A stretch of 64,000 bases of DNA, taken from the NCBI RefSeq assembly GCF_900107605.1, contig NZ_FNQJ01000004.1:62001-126000 (forward strand), given 5' to 3'. A program made the translations under genes and the position numbers. Of this stretch, positions 45,366-54,559 are shown piece after piece. Under the pieces are notes generated by a model, which ran no database searches, had not been told where the DNA came from, and saw only the letters and a program-made list of their open reading frames with translations. This stretch comes from Acidovorax soli (GTDB lineage: Bacteria; Pseudomonadota; Gammaproteobacteria; Burkholderiales; Burkholderiaceae_C). Each line of letters starts with the position of its first letter. Position 1 is the stretch's first letter.

Positions 45366-45496
45366 GGCGGTCTCCGGGTAGCGCAAAAGAATACCACCGG
45401 GCACCTGCCCATGCGCCGTGATGGGGCGGCAAGCCTCACCACGGCGCAGCGCTTTCAAGGGGAGTGGCGGCTATCGCGCCGCCGGCGTTGGATGGG

Positions 45497-45856
45497 TCAG
45501 GGCTTGGCACCCTTGTCGAACTCGGCGCGCGACAGGCTGCCGTCACGGTCGGTGTCGAGCTGTTCGAAGCGGTTGCCAATGGCCGGCAATGCGGCGGCTT
45601 CCTCGGGGCTGAGCTTGCCGTCGGCATTGGTATCGGCGCGGTCAAAGGCAGCCGTGGCCGAAGGGCTCATCCCAGCGGGCCCGGCGGGTTTGGGAGAAGA
45701 CGTGGCGGGTCCGAGCGATGGAACCCCCTGGGTCTTGGGCGCCGTGGCCGGTGCGGTCTGGGCCTGCAGGGCAGCGGTGCCGCCGAGCGAGAGTGCGGCG
45801 AACAACAGTACGCTGCGGGCGTCAAAGGCAGAGGTGCGGCGTTGAATGGCTTTCAT
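45497..45856 (-). CDS. Exported EF-hand protein
   Basis: A 119-residue secreted or periplasmic protein: signal peptide (LLFAALSLGGTAALQAQ), Pro/Ala-rich linker, then two EF-hand loops DTNADGKLSPEE and DTDRDGSLSRAE, both with full calcium-ligating Asp/Glu positions. Probably a calcium-binding protein of unknown role. Transcribed alone, toward the oxidase gene. Confidence 0.88.
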   Translation of the reverse strand: MKAIQRRTSAFDARSVLLFAALSLGGTAALQAQTAPATAPKTQGVPSLGPATSSPKPAGPAGMSPSATAAFDRADTNADGKLSPEEAAALPAIGNRFEQLDTDRDGSLSRAEFDKGAKP

Positions 45857-46003
45857 GGGATGAAGAGCTCCGTCAAAGTTGAACAGGGTTTCATTGCACC
45901 GCAGACCGCAGTGCAGGACCAGCAGTTTTGCCTGCTGTTGCCCCCGCCAACATTTGCCTGCCTGGTGTAACGGACAATGTGTGCCGCAGTACAAGGAGCA
46001 CAC

Positions 46004-46579
46004 ATGGGCAACCGACTCACACAGATCGCCACCCGTACGGGCGACGACGGCACCACCGGCCTGGGCGACAACACACGCGTGTCCAAGGACAGCCCGCGCC
46101 CCCATGCCATGGGCGATGTGGACGAACTCAATTCGCACCTGGGCCTGCTGCTGTGCGAGCCCCTGCCGCAGGATGTGCGCGAGCTGCTGATCGACGTGCA
46201 GCACCAGCTGTTCAACCTGGGCGGCGAGCTGTCGATTCCGGGGTTCGAACTGCTCAAGGACGAGGCCGTGCTGCAGCTCGATGCGGCGCTGGCGCACTAC
46301 AACGCGGCGCTGCCACGCCTGCAGGAGTTCATCCTGCCTGCCGGCACGCGCGCCGCGGCCCAGGCCCATGTATGCCGCACCGTGGCGCGCCGCGCCGAGC
46401 GATCCGTGGTGGCGCTGGGCAAACAGGAAGCCGCACGCGAAACCCCGCGCCACTACCTCAACCGGCTCTCCGACCTGCTGTTCGTGCTGTCGCGCGTGCT
46501 CAACCGCATGGACGGCGGGGACGACGTGTACTGGAAGAGCGAGCGCCTGGCGCGAGGTGCCGATAAAGACGTTGATTGA
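46004..46579 (+). CDS. Cob(I)alamin adenosyltransferase, PduO family
   Basis: A 191-residue enzyme that transfers adenosyl from ATP to cob(I)alamin to give coenzyme B12. The N-terminal TRTGDDGTTGLGD binds ATP, and the C-terminal VCRTVARRAERSV and YLNRLSDLLFVLSRVLN motifs are family-specific. The ATG at 46004 follows AAGGAG; an earlier in-frame Met at 45977 lacks one. The following 220 bp hold only repeats. Confidence 0.95.
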   Translation: MGNRLTQIATRTGDDGTTGLGDNTRVSKDSPRPHAMGDVDELNSHLGLLLCEPLPQDVRELLIDVQHQLFNLGGELSIPGFELLKDEAVLQLDAALAHYNAALPRLQEFILPAGTRAAAQAHVCRTVARRAERSVVALGKQEAARETPRHYLNRLSDLLFVLSRVLNRMDGGDDVYWKSERLARGADKDVD

Positions 46580-46590
46580 TTGATGCTGTT

Positions 46591-46640
46591 GAAAAGATAG
46601 CTGTCGGTGCTTTTTCGATCAGCGCCAGAGCCGTTTTTTC
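46591..46640 (+). repeat. Dispersed intergenic repeat, family 1 (copy D)
   Basis: GAAAAGATAGCTGTCGGTGCTTT, TTCGATC, AGCGCCAGAGCCGTTTTTTC: the ordered blocks of the family, starting 11 bp after the adenosyltransferase stop. The stem GGTGCT/AGCGCC and the trailing T-run give it a terminator-like look. Confidence 0.65.
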
Positions 46641-46682
46641 GCAGAACTTTTGCGTCGTAACCGGCCCCTGAAACGGGCGCCG

Positions 46683-46797
46683 CCCCCCACCAGGACCACC
46701 GCGCAAGGGCCGCCCCGCCGCGCCGTGGTGTCCCCCTTCCCGACGCGCGCAGCAAGTCGAGAGAAGGGGGAAGGCGCGCAGCGCCACAGGGGGATGA
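46683..46797. repeat. Dispersed G/C-tract repeat, family 3
   Basis: TCCCCCTTCCC and GAGAGAAGGGGGAAG face each other (stem CCCCCTT 46732-46738, AAGGGGG 46764-46770), followed by GCGCGCAGCGCC and CAGGGGGATG. Blocks of this kind (CCCCCT, GCGC-rich centre, TTCCCCCTTCTCTC) are ones I recall as an intergenic repeat of Acidovorax and relatives. It ends 3 bp before the thioesterase stop codon. Confidence 0.55.
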
Positions 46798-46800
46798 ACC

Positions 46801-47223
46801 TTACTTCGGCGCCAGGATGGCCATGGTGATGCGGGACACGCAGGTCAGCTCGCCCGCGTCGTTGGCCATGTCGATCTGCCACACCTGCGTGGTGCGGCCA
46901 ATGTGCACGGGGCGGGCCGTGCCCGTGACCCAGCCGCTGGATACGGCTCGGATGTGGTTGGCATTGATGTCCAGCCCCACGCCGCGGTGGCCTTCGGGGC
47001 AGGCGTAGAAGGCGCCGATGGAGCCCAGGGTTTCGGCCAGCACCACGCTGACACCGCCGTGCAGGATGCCGAAGGGCTGGCGGGTGCGCTCGTCCACCGG
47101 CACGCGTCCGCGCAGGAAATCGTCACCTACCTCGGTGATTTCCATGCCCAGGTGGGTGGCAGCGGTGCGGGCATTGGTCTCGTTGAGCAGAGACAGCGAA
47201 ATGGGTTTCTTCCAGACGGACAT
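46801..47223 (-). CDS. PaaI-type hotdog thioesterase
   Basis: A 140-residue hotdog-fold acyl-CoA thioesterase. The motif PFGILHGGVSVVLAETLGSIGA (about 60-80) contains the HGG loop and catalytic acidic residue, and VGLDINANHIRAV follows. The ATG at 47223 (MSVWKKPI) is chosen over an in-frame upstream Met at 47262. Likely salvages CoA from an aryl- or fatty acyl-CoA. Confidence 0.9.
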   Translation of the reverse strand: MSVWKKPISLSLLNETNARTAATHLGMEITEVGDDFLRGRVPVDERTRQPFGILHGGVSVVLAETLGSIGAFYACPEGHRGVGLDINANHIRAVSSGWVTGTARPVHIGRTTQVWQIDMANDAGELTCVSRITMAILAPK

Positions 47224-47309
47224 GGGGCTCCTTGGGGCAGGCAGTGCCAGCGTGGTCGGCATTATCTGTGCGCCGGCGCGGTGGCGGGTGTCGCCACCGC
47301 GCCGCCCGG

Positions 47310-48827
47310 TCAGGCCGGGCGCATGTTGCCGGTTTTCACGAAACGCTCATGCCAGGACAGTGCTTCGCCCAGGATGTGCGGCGTGTGCTGTGGCCCCTGC
47401 TGGCGCGCGCGGTCGAAGTAGTCCTGCAGCTGCGGGCGGAAATCGGGGTGCGCGCAGCGGTCGATGATGACCTGGGCGCGCTGGCGCGGCGCCAGGCCGC
47501 GCAGGTCGGCCAGGCCCTGTTCGGTGACGATGATCTGCGTGTCGTGCTCGGTGTGGTCCACATGCGAGACCATGGGCACGATGCAGCTGATGGCGCCGTG
47601 CTTGGCCACCGAGGGCGTGACGAAGAACGACAGGTAGCCGTTGCGCGCAAAGTCGCCCGAGCCGCCGATGCCGTTCATCATGCCCGTGCCCATCAAGTGG
47701 GTGGAGTTGATGTTGCCGTAGATGTCGGCCTCGATCATCGAGTTCATGGCGATGATGCCCAGGCGGCGCACCAGCTCGGGGTGGTTGGAGATTTCCTGGG
47801 GGCGCAGGATGATGCGCTCGCGGTAGAAGTCGATGTTCTTCTCGAAATCCTCGTAGGCGCTGCGGCTCAGCGATATCGCCGTGGCGGAGGCCTTGCCCAT
47901 CTTGCCCGCCCGCAGCAGGTCCAGCATGCCGTCCTGCAGCACTTCGGTGAAGCCCAGCAGGTTCTCGAAAGGCCCGTGCAGCAGGCCGGCCAGCACCGCG
48001 TTGGCCACGTTGCCCACGCCCGACTGGATGGGCAGCATTTCCTTGGGCAGGCGGCCCATCTTCATCTCGTGCGCGAGAAAGTCGATGATGTAGCTGGCAA
48101 TCTTGTTGGAGTTCTCGTCCGGCGTGGCAAACACGTTGTCGCGGTCGCCCTGGTGGGTCTCGACCACCGCAATCACCTTGGCCGGGTCCACGCGCAGGTA
48201 GGGCTGGCCGATGCGGTCGTCCGCATGGGTCATGTTGATGGGCACGCGGCGCGGCGGAATGGCCGTGCCGTAGTAGATGTCGTGCATGCCTTCCATCCGG
48301 GCCGAAGTCTTGGTGTTGACCTCCAGGATCACCTGGTCGGCAACCTCCAGCCAGGTCTTGTTGTTGCCCACGGCTGTGGAGGGGATCAGCAGGCCGTCGG
48401 CCGTGACGCCCAGCACTTCGATCACGGCAACATGCATGGGACCGAGAAATCCAAACCATGCGTGCTGTGCGACGTGCGACAGGTGCATGTCGATGAAGTC
48501 GATCTCGCCCGCGTTGATCTTGGCGCGGCAGGTCGGATCGGTGTTGAAGGGCAGGCGCTGTCCCAGGGCATCCGCTGCGGCCAGGGCACCATCGAGTTCG
48601 GGGGCGGTCGAGGCGCCTGTCCAGACGTTGATCTTGTAGGGTTTGCCGGCGGCATGCTCGGCCTTGGCACGGGTGGCAATGGCCTGGGGAACGGCCTTGG
48701 GGTAACCCGCGCCGGTGAAACCGCTCATGCCGACATTGGCGCCGCTGGGAATGAGCGCCGCCGCCGCTTCGGCCGACATGACGTGTTGAAGAAAGGCAGG
48801 GTGGCGTACCCGATCAGCCAGGGACAT
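47310..48827 (-). CDS. Acetyl-CoA hydrolase/succinyl-CoA:acetate CoA-transferase family
   Basis: A 505-residue CoA-transferase of the Ach1/SCACT family. GANVGMSGFTGAGYPKAVPQA (about 30-50), NVWTGASTAPELDG, IQSGVGNVANAVLAGL and MNGIGGSGDFARNGYLSFFVTPS are family signatures; the Glu nucleophile sits near GFTEVLQDGM. Moves CoA between acetate and succinate or another acid. The ATG at 48827 (MSLADRV) is the family start. Confidence 0.93.
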   Translation of the reverse strand: MSLADRVRHPAFLQHVMSAEAAAALIPSGANVGMSGFTGAGYPKAVPQAIATRAKAEHAAGKPYKINVWTGASTAPELDGALAAADALGQRLPFNTDPTCRAKINAGEIDFIDMHLSHVAQHAWFGFLGPMHVAVIEVLGVTADGLLIPSTAVGNNKTWLEVADQVILEVNTKTSARMEGMHDIYYGTAIPPRRVPINMTHADDRIGQPYLRVDPAKVIAVVETHQGDRDNVFATPDENSNKIASYIIDFLAHEMKMGRLPKEMLPIQSGVGNVANAVLAGLLHGPFENLLGFTEVLQDGMLDLLRAGKMGKASATAISLSRSAYEDFEKNIDFYRERIILRPQEISNHPELVRRLGIIAMNSMIEADIYGNINSTHLMGTGMMNGIGGSGDFARNGYLSFFVTPSVAKHGAISCIVPMVSHVDHTEHDTQIIVTEQGLADLRGLAPRQRAQVIIDRCAHPDFRPQLQDYFDRARQQGPQHTPHILGEALSWHERFVKTGNMRPA

Positions 48828-48945
48828 GGGGGAAAACTCCGCAACGGTGGATGGGCACCGGCGCACCGGGTGCGCCGGGTCAACCTGCGGATTTTAGCCG
48901 GGCCGGGCGAAACGCTAAGGGTTTACCCGTATCAACGGCCGGCGC

Positions 48946-50235
48946 TCATCCGCCTTTGCGGTTGAGCAGCGCGTACAGCAAGATGGCGCCAAAGGTGGCG
49001 GTGCCGATGCCGCCCAGCGCGAACTGGCCGAACTTGAGCGTGAAGTCGCCCGTGCCCAGGATGAGCGTGATGGCGGCCACGATGAGGTTCTTGTTCTGTG
49101 AAAAATCGACCTTGTTGTCCACCCAGATCTTGGCACCCGCCACGGCGATCAGGCCGAACACCACGATGGACACGCCCCCCATCACCGGCAACGGAATCGC
49201 CTGGATCACGGCACCGAACTTGGGGCTGAAGCCCAGCACGACGGCGATCAGCGCCGCCACCAGGAACACGGCGGTGGAATAGATCTTGGTGGCTGCCATC
49301 ACGCCGATGTTTTCTGCGTAGGTGGTCACCCCGGTACCGCCGGCCGCGCCGCTGACCATGGTGGCGATGCCATCGCCGATGAAGGCGCGGCCCATGTACT
49401 GGTCGAGGTTCTTGCCCGTCATGGCCGTCACGGCCTTGATGTGGCCCAGGTTCTCGGCCACCAGGATGATGACCACCGGCGCGATCAGCAGCATGGCCGG
49501 CGCGCTGAACACCGGGGCCGCAAAGTTGGGCAGGCCGACCCAGGGCGCGGCCAGCACGGCCGACAGATCGAGTGGCTTGCCCAGGCCCAGGCCGTTGGTC
49601 AGCACGGCGTAGATGATGCTGGCCACGACCAGGCCCACCAGGATCAGCAGGCGCTGCACCATGCCGCGCGTGAGCACCGCCACCAGGCCGACGCTGACGA
49701 AGGTGACCACCTGCATCCAGCTGTCGAAGTTGCTGGCGGCCATGTTCTTGATGGGAATGCCGGCCAGGTTCAGGCCGATCACCGCCACCACCGAGCCTGT
49801 CACCACGGGCGGCATGAAGCGCTCGATCCAGCCGGTGCCCACGATCTGCACGATGGCCCCAATCGCGGTGTAGAGCAGGCCGCAGGCGATGATGCCGCCC
49901 AGCGCCAGTCCGATGTTGGCGTTGGGCCCCTTGCCGGCATAGGACGTGGCGGCAATCACCACGCCGATGAAGGCGAAGCTCGAACCCAGGTAGCTGGGCA
50001 CCTTGCCGCCGGTGACGAGGAAGAAGATCAGCGTGCCGATGCCGCTCATCAAAATGGCCAGGTTGGGGTCGAACCCCATGAGGATGGGCGCCAGTACCGT
50101 CGCGCCGAACATCGCAATGACGTGCTGCACGCCCATGGCGCCCGTTTGCGGCCAGGGCAGGCGCTCATCGGGTGCGATCACGCCGCCTTGTTGTAGCGCG
50201 TCGGCGCTTTTCTCCCTCCAGGTCATGAAGCCCAT
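48946..50235 (-). CDS. NCS2-family nucleobase permease (uracil/xanthine)
   Basis: A 429-residue inner-membrane permease with about 14 hydrophobic segments. PWPQTGAMGVQHVIAMFGATVLAPILMG is the conserved N-terminus of the UraA/RutG branch; PVVIILVAENLGHIKA contains the substrate-binding acid of TM8. A proton-driven uracil or related importer. The ATG at 50235 follows GGAGAA. Divergent from the acetoacetyl-CoA synthetase gene. Confidence 0.93.
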   Translation of the reverse strand: MGFMTWREKSADALQQGGVIAPDERLPWPQTGAMGVQHVIAMFGATVLAPILMGFDPNLAILMSGIGTLIFFLVTGGKVPSYLGSSFAFIGVVIAATSYAGKGPNANIGLALGGIIACGLLYTAIGAIVQIVGTGWIERFMPPVVTGSVVAVIGLNLAGIPIKNMAASNFDSWMQVVTFVSVGLVAVLTRGMVQRLLILVGLVVASIIYAVLTNGLGLGKPLDLSAVLAAPWVGLPNFAAPVFSAPAMLLIAPVVIILVAENLGHIKAVTAMTGKNLDQYMGRAFIGDGIATMVSGAAGGTGVTTYAENIGVMAATKIYSTAVFLVAALIAVVLGFSPKFGAVIQAIPLPVMGGVSIVVFGLIAVAGAKIWVDNKVDFSQNKNLIVAAITLILGTGDFTLKFGQFALGGIGTATFGAILLYALLNRKGG

Positions 50236-50391
50236 GGATTTTTCTCCGTTGTGAACTGATGTCGCGCATCGTAGGGGATTTGGGCGTGGTGCAAGCGCTG
50301 CGGGCGCGGCTTTCCGCGTGTCGCGCCAGCGACTGGGCACGCGGTAAAACCCCGTGGCGCTGCGCGGCCCGGGCGCTCTACGCTTGCCGCC

Positions 50392-52497
50392 ATGCATCCC
50401 CCCTACCTGCCCCAGATACGCCTGTACCAGAACTGGCTGCGCGAACAGCGCGGCCTGCAGTTTGCCGACTACGACGCCCTGTGGCGCTGGTCCACCACCG
50501 ACCTGGATGCGTTCTGGCAAAGCATCTGGGACTATTTCGATCTCCAGTCGCCGACACCGCACACCGCCGTACTGGCCAAAAACACCATGCCGGGTGCGCA
50601 GTGGTTTCCCGGCGCGCAGGTCAACTACGCCCGCCAGGTGCTGCGCCATGCCGATGCGGCCCACGCTGCCGGCCAGCCGGCCATCATCAGCCGCAACGAA
50701 AAAGGCCAGCACCACGAACTGCCCTGGCCCGAGCTGCGCCGCCAGGTGGCGTCGCTGGCGCTGCACCTGAAGGCCCAGGGCGTGCAGCCCGGCGACAGGG
50801 TTGCCGCCTATCTGCCCAACGTGCCCGAGGCCATGGTGGCCTTTCTGGCCACGGTGAGCATTGGCGGCGTGTGGAGCATCTGCGCGCCCGACATGGGCAC
50901 GCATGCCGTGCTCGACCGCTTCCGGCAGATCGAGCCCAAGGTGCTGATCGCCGTGGACGGCGTGACCTACGGCGGCCGCGACCTCGACCGCCTGGCCGTG
51001 CTGGCCGAGCTGCGCGCGGCCCTGCCCAGCGTGCGGCACACGCTGCTGCTGGGCAACCTGAATGCCACGGTTTCAGTCGCTGATTGCGCAGACTGGAGAG
51101 GTGCGACCGTCAGAAATGATGCGGAAACAGCGGCTTTCGAACCACTGTGGCTGCCGTTCGACCACCCGCTGTGGGTGGTCTATTCGAGCGGCACCACGGG
51201 CTTGCCCAAGCCCATCGTGCACGGCCACGGCGGCATGCTGCTGGTGGCGCTGCAGCTCGGCGCGCTGCACAACGACGTGGGCTGCAGCTACGCACCCAAC
51301 AGCCTGGGCGAGCGCTACCACTGGTACAGCTCCACCGGCTGGGTGATGTGGAATGCGCAGATGGCAGGCCTGCTCTCGGGCACCACCTGCGTCATCTTTG
51401 ACGGCAACCCCGGAGGCAGCAAGGAGCAGCCCGACTGGGGCCGGCTCTGGCGCTTTGCCGCCGAGACCGGCATCACCTACTTTGGCGCGGGCGCGGCCTT
51501 CTATGCCAACTGCATGAAGGCGGACATCACGCTCCGTGACTGTGGCGACCTGACCCGCATCCGCGCGCTGGGCACCACCGGATCGCCACTGTCGCCCGAG
51601 GTGCAGCAGTGGGGCACGGCGCAGTTCCGAGACATCAGGCGCCGGGCGGTCGAGACGCCCGCCACCGCCGGGCTGTCCACGCCTGCGCAGCCCGACGTCT
51701 GGTGGAACAACATCTCGGGCGGCACCGATTTTTGTGGCGCCTTCATCGGCGGCCACCGGGAGCTGCCGCAGGTGCCTGGCGAAATGCAATGCCGCATGCT
51801 GGGCGCGGCGGTGGAGTCCTGGAACGCAGAGGGCGTGCCGGTGATGGACGAGGTGGGCGAGCTGGTGTGCACACAGCCGATTCCGTCGATGCCTTTGTAC
51901 CTGTGGGGCGACAAGGACGGTAGCCGGTATCTGTCGAGCTACTTCGACATGTACCCCGCCGGCCACGGCCGCCAGCCCGGTGGCGGCGATGGCCCGGCCA
52001 GCATGGGCGCGGTGTGGCGCCATGGCGACTGGCTCAGGATCGGCAGTCACGGCGGCTGCATCATCTATGGCCGCTCCGACGCCACCATCAACCGCCACGG
52101 CCTGCGCATGGGCACGAGCGAGATCTACAGCGCGGTCGAGGCCCTGCCCGAAGTGCTCGACAGCCTGGTGGTGGACCTGGAATACCTGGGCCGCGACAGC
52201 TACATGCCGCTGTTCGTGGTGCTGCGCCCCGGCAGCACGCTCGATGATGCCCTGCGCGATCGCATCAGTGCCGCCATCCGCATCAGCTTGAGCCCGCGCT
52301 TTGTGCCCGACGCCATCGTTGCCGTGGCCGAGGTGCCGCGCACCCTGAGCGGCAAGAAGCAGGAGCTGCCCATCAAGAAACTGCTGCTGGGCCAGCCCAT
52401 CGAGAAGGTGGTCAACAAGGACGCCATGGCCAACCCGGGCTGCCTTGCCTGGTACGTGGACTTTGCCGCACGCCACGCGGCCGAGAGTGCTGCATGA
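50392..52497 (+). CDS. Acetoacetyl-CoA synthetase
   Basis: A 701-residue adenylate-forming enzyme activating acetoacetate with ATP and CoA. The P-loop YSSGTTGLPKPIVHGHGG, TGWVMWNAQ, GCIIYGRSDATINRHGLRMGTSEIY and the C-terminal catalytic lysine in RTLSGKKQELPIKK are all present. Full family length with its usual N-terminal extension (WDYFDLQSPTPHTAVLAKNTMPGAQWFPGAQVNYA region). Convergent with the LysR gene. Confidence 0.95.
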   Translation: MHPPYLPQIRLYQNWLREQRGLQFADYDALWRWSTTDLDAFWQSIWDYFDLQSPTPHTAVLAKNTMPGAQWFPGAQVNYARQVLRHADAAHAAGQPAIISRNEKGQHHELPWPELRRQVASLALHLKAQGVQPGDRVAAYLPNVPEAMVAFLATVSIGGVWSICAPDMGTHAVLDRFRQIEPKVLIAVDGVTYGGRDLDRLAVLAELRAALPSVRHTLLLGNLNATVSVADCADWRGATVRNDAETAAFEPLWLPFDHPLWVVYSSGTTGLPKPIVHGHGGMLLVALQLGALHNDVGCSYAPNSLGERYHWYSSTGWVMWNAQMAGLLSGTTCVIFDGNPGGSKEQPDWGRLWRFAAETGITYFGAGAAFYANCMKADITLRDCGDLTRIRALGTTGSPLSPEVQQWGTAQFRDIRRRAVETPATAGLSTPAQPDVWWNNISGGTDFCGAFIGGHRELPQVPGEMQCRMLGAAVESWNAEGVPVMDEVGELVCTQPIPSMPLYLWGDKDGSRYLSSYFDMYPAGHGRQPGGGDGPASMGAVWRHGDWLRIGSHGGCIIYGRSDATINRHGLRMGTSEIYSAVEALPEVLDSLVVDLEYLGRDSYMPLFVVLRPGSTLDDALRDRISAAIRISLSPRFVPDAIVAVAEVPRTLSGKKQELPIKKLLLGQPIEKVVNKDAMANPGCLAWYVDFAARHAAESAA

Positions 52498-52501
52498 ACA
52501 A

Positions 52502-52545
52502 TCGCTGCAAGCGCTTTATGGATAAGCGCTACAGCCTGTTTTGAC
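52502..52545 (+). repeat. Dispersed intergenic repeat, family 1 (copy B)
   Basis: TCGCTGCAAGCGCTTTATGG, ATAAGCGCTACAGCCTGTTTTGA: the cleanest hairpin copy (AGCGCTT 52510-52516 with AAGCGCT 52524-52530). It fills the space between the convergent acetoacetyl-CoA synthetase and LysR genes, and supplies the LysR stop codon and its last codons (QNRL). Confidence 0.75.
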
Positions 52546-53458
52546 CCATATCCTGCGCGCGGCGCGGCACGGTGGAAAAGCCCATCGCATGTTCGGTGAA
52601 GCGCTCCACCAGCCGGCTGGTCTCGCCCGCGCGCCGCGCCAGCGCGATGCCCACCCGAAAGCCCGCCGGGGTGTCGGTGAGTGCCAGGCATTTCACGCCC
52701 GGCGGCACCACCAGGCGGGCCACGCCCGCCACCAGGCCCACGCCCAGGCCAGCGGCCACCAGGCTCATGATGGTCTGCACCTGCATGGCCTCTTGCGCCA
52801 CGCGCGGTGAAAAGCCAGAGAGCTGGCAGCGCAGCAGCGCCAGGGCCGAGAGGCCGGGCACCTTGTCTTGCGGGTACATGATGAAGGGCTCCCCGGCCGC
52901 ATCCGACAGCGCGATGGCGTCGCGCTGTGCCAGCCGGCTGTTCGCGGACACGGCCAGCACGAAATCGTCGCGGTCCATGGGCAAAAGCGCGAACGGCTCG
53001 GGATGCAGCACCGGATAGCGCACAAACCCCGCATCAAAGCGGCGTGCCAGCAGCCCATCGAGGATTTCTGCCGAGGTGCCCTCCGACAGTTCCAGCTCCA
53101 TCTGCGGGTAGCGCGCCCGCAACGACGGGATCAGCTGCGGCAGCAGCGCATAGGTGGCCGAGCCGATGATGCCCAGGCGCAGCACCCCGCCCAGGCCCTC
53201 GCGCGCGTCGGCCACGGCCTGCCGGCAGCGCTCTGCATGGAACAGCGCCAGGCGCGCGTCGGGCAGCATGGCCTCGCCCTCGGGCGTCAGGCGCACCCCC
53301 GTGCTGTGGCGCTCAAAGAGTCGGCTGCCCAGTTCTTCCTCCAGCTTGCGCACCGACACCGACAGCGGCGGCTGGGCGATGTGCAGCAGCTCGGCCGCGC
53401 GGTGGAAGTTGCCGGTTTCCGCCAGGGCGACGAACTGGCGCAGCTGGCGCAGGTTCAT
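52529..53458 (-). CDS. LysR-family transcriptional regulator
   Basis: A 309-residue regulator: N-terminal winged helix (LRQFVALAETGNFHRAAELLHIAQPPLSVSVRKLEEELGSRLFER) and a periplasmic-binding-protein-like effector domain (from about residue 90). The CatR/BenM-like subset shares this N-terminus. Divergent from the Bug receptor gene across 126 bp, so it probably activates that catabolic operon in response to its substrate or a CoA intermediate. Confidence 0.93.
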   Translation of the reverse strand: MNLRQLRQFVALAETGNFHRAAELLHIAQPPLSVSVRKLEEELGSRLFERHSTGVRLTPEGEAMLPDARLALFHAERCRQAVADAREGLGGVLRLGIIGSATYALLPQLIPSLRARYPQMELELSEGTSAEILDGLLARRFDAGFVRYPVLHPEPFALLPMDRDDFVLAVSANSRLAQRDAIALSDAAGEPFIMYPQDKVPGLSALALLRCQLSGFSPRVAQEAMQVQTIMSLVAAGLGVGLVAGVARLVVPPGVKCLALTDTPAGFRVGIALARRAGETSRLVERFTEHAMGFSTVPRRAQDMGQNRL

Positions 53459-53459
53459 T

Positions 53460-53478
53460 TGATACCTAATAAATATCA
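53460..53478. promoter_or_regulatory. LysR-type operator candidate (TGATA-N9-TATCA)
   Basis: TGATACCTAATAAATATCA has perfect 5-bp arms and contains the T-N11-A pattern of LysR sites. It touches the regulator's own start region. A second A+T-rich pair (CTAATA, TATTAG) extends to about 53500. Placement fits negative autoregulation and divergent activation. Confidence 0.6.
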
Positions 53479-53584
53479 GTTTGTGAATTTTTAATATTAG
53501 ACAGCATGAGCACCGGCTTCTACAGTGTTGCGCAGGGCCCGCCACAGGAGCGGGCACCCACAACATATTCGACGAGGAGACACC

Positions 53585-54559
53585 GTGACGCAATCCCGTA
53601 GAACCGTGGCCGGCGCCTTGCTGGCATTGGCCGCTACCGCCCTGGCCCCCGCCGTGCAAGCCCAGGCATTCCCCTCCAAGGCCATCAAGTTCGTCGTGCC
53701 CTTCGGCCCCGGTAGCGGCACCGACACCTCGGCACGCTATTTCGCACGCAAGCTGGGCGATCTCACGGGCCAGCCCGTGGTGGTGGAAAACAAGCCCGGC
53801 GCCAACGGCTTCATTGCCGTCAAGCAGGTGCTCTCCGCGCCGGCCGACGGCTATACCGTGTTCATCGGCAGCAACTCCACCCTGGCCGTGAACGCCGCGC
53901 TGTTCAAGGAGCTGCCCTACGACCCGGTGAAGGACTTCTCGCCGCTCACCATGATGATGCGCTCGCCCGCCATGATCGCCACCATGCCCAAGGCGCCCTA
54001 CAGCGACCTCCAGGGCCTGATCGCCCATGCCAAGGCCAGCCCCGGCAAGGTGAACTTCGGTGCGGGTTCGGCCGGCTACCAGCTGATGGGCGAACTGCTC
54101 AACGACAAGGCCCAGATCCGCACCGTGCATGTGCCCTTCAAGGGCGCTGGCGAAACCATGACCGCCGTGGCCTCCGGCACCGTGGACTACACCTTTGCCG
54201 AAGTGACTGCCGTGCAGGAGCTGGCCAAGGGCGGCCGCGTGAAGGTGCTGGCCGTGGCCTCCGACAAGCGCGTGGCCGCCGCGCCAGAGGTGCCCACCGC
54301 CGCGGAAGCGGGGCTGCCGGGCTTCGAGGCCTACACCTGGGTGGGGGCCATGGTCAGCGCCAAGACGCCCGCCGCCGAAACCGCCAAACTGGCCGAGCTG
54401 TTCACCGCCATCTCCAGGATGGAGGAAACCCGGGACTTCTATGAGCGCATCGGCGCCACTGCCATGACCGGCGGCCCCGCGCAGATGCACGAGTTCCAGA
54501 AGAACGAGATCACCCTGTGGAAGCGCATCGTGACCCAGGCCAAGGTGCCGCTGCAATGA
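53585..54559 (+). CDS. Bug-family (TctC) periplasmic solute receptor
   Basis: A 324-residue receptor with signal peptide (LAATALAPAVQAQ). FPSKAIKFVVPFGPGSGTDTSAR, VENKPGANGFIAV and AAPEVPTAAEAGLPGFEAYTWVG are the family motifs. Bug receptors bind carboxylates or amides, sometimes only to sense them. The GTG at 53585 follows GAGGAGA, an excellent site; no upstream alternative does. First gene of the operon; no TctAB membrane genes are in the window. Confidence 0.93.
   Translation: MTQSRRTVAGALLALAATALAPAVQAQAFPSKAIKFVVPFGPGSGTDTSARYFARKLGDLTGQPVVVENKPGANGFIAVKQVLSAPADGYTVFIGSNSTLAVNAALFKELPYDPVKDFSPLTMMMRSPAMIATMPKAPYSDLQGLIAHAKASPGKVNFGAGSAGYQLMGELLNDKAQIRTVHVPFKGAGETMTAVASGTVDYTFAEVTAVQELAKGGRVKVLAVASDKRVAAAPEVPTAAEAGLPGFEAYTWVGAMVSAKTPAAETAKLAELFTAISRMEETRDFYERIGATAMTGGPAQMHEFQKNEITLWKRIVTQAKVPLQ

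Noticed and set aside
52510-52530. TTATCCATA (minus strand) resembling a DnaA box
   Set aside because: It differs from TTATCCACA, stands alone, and is the loop of the family-1 repeat hairpin.
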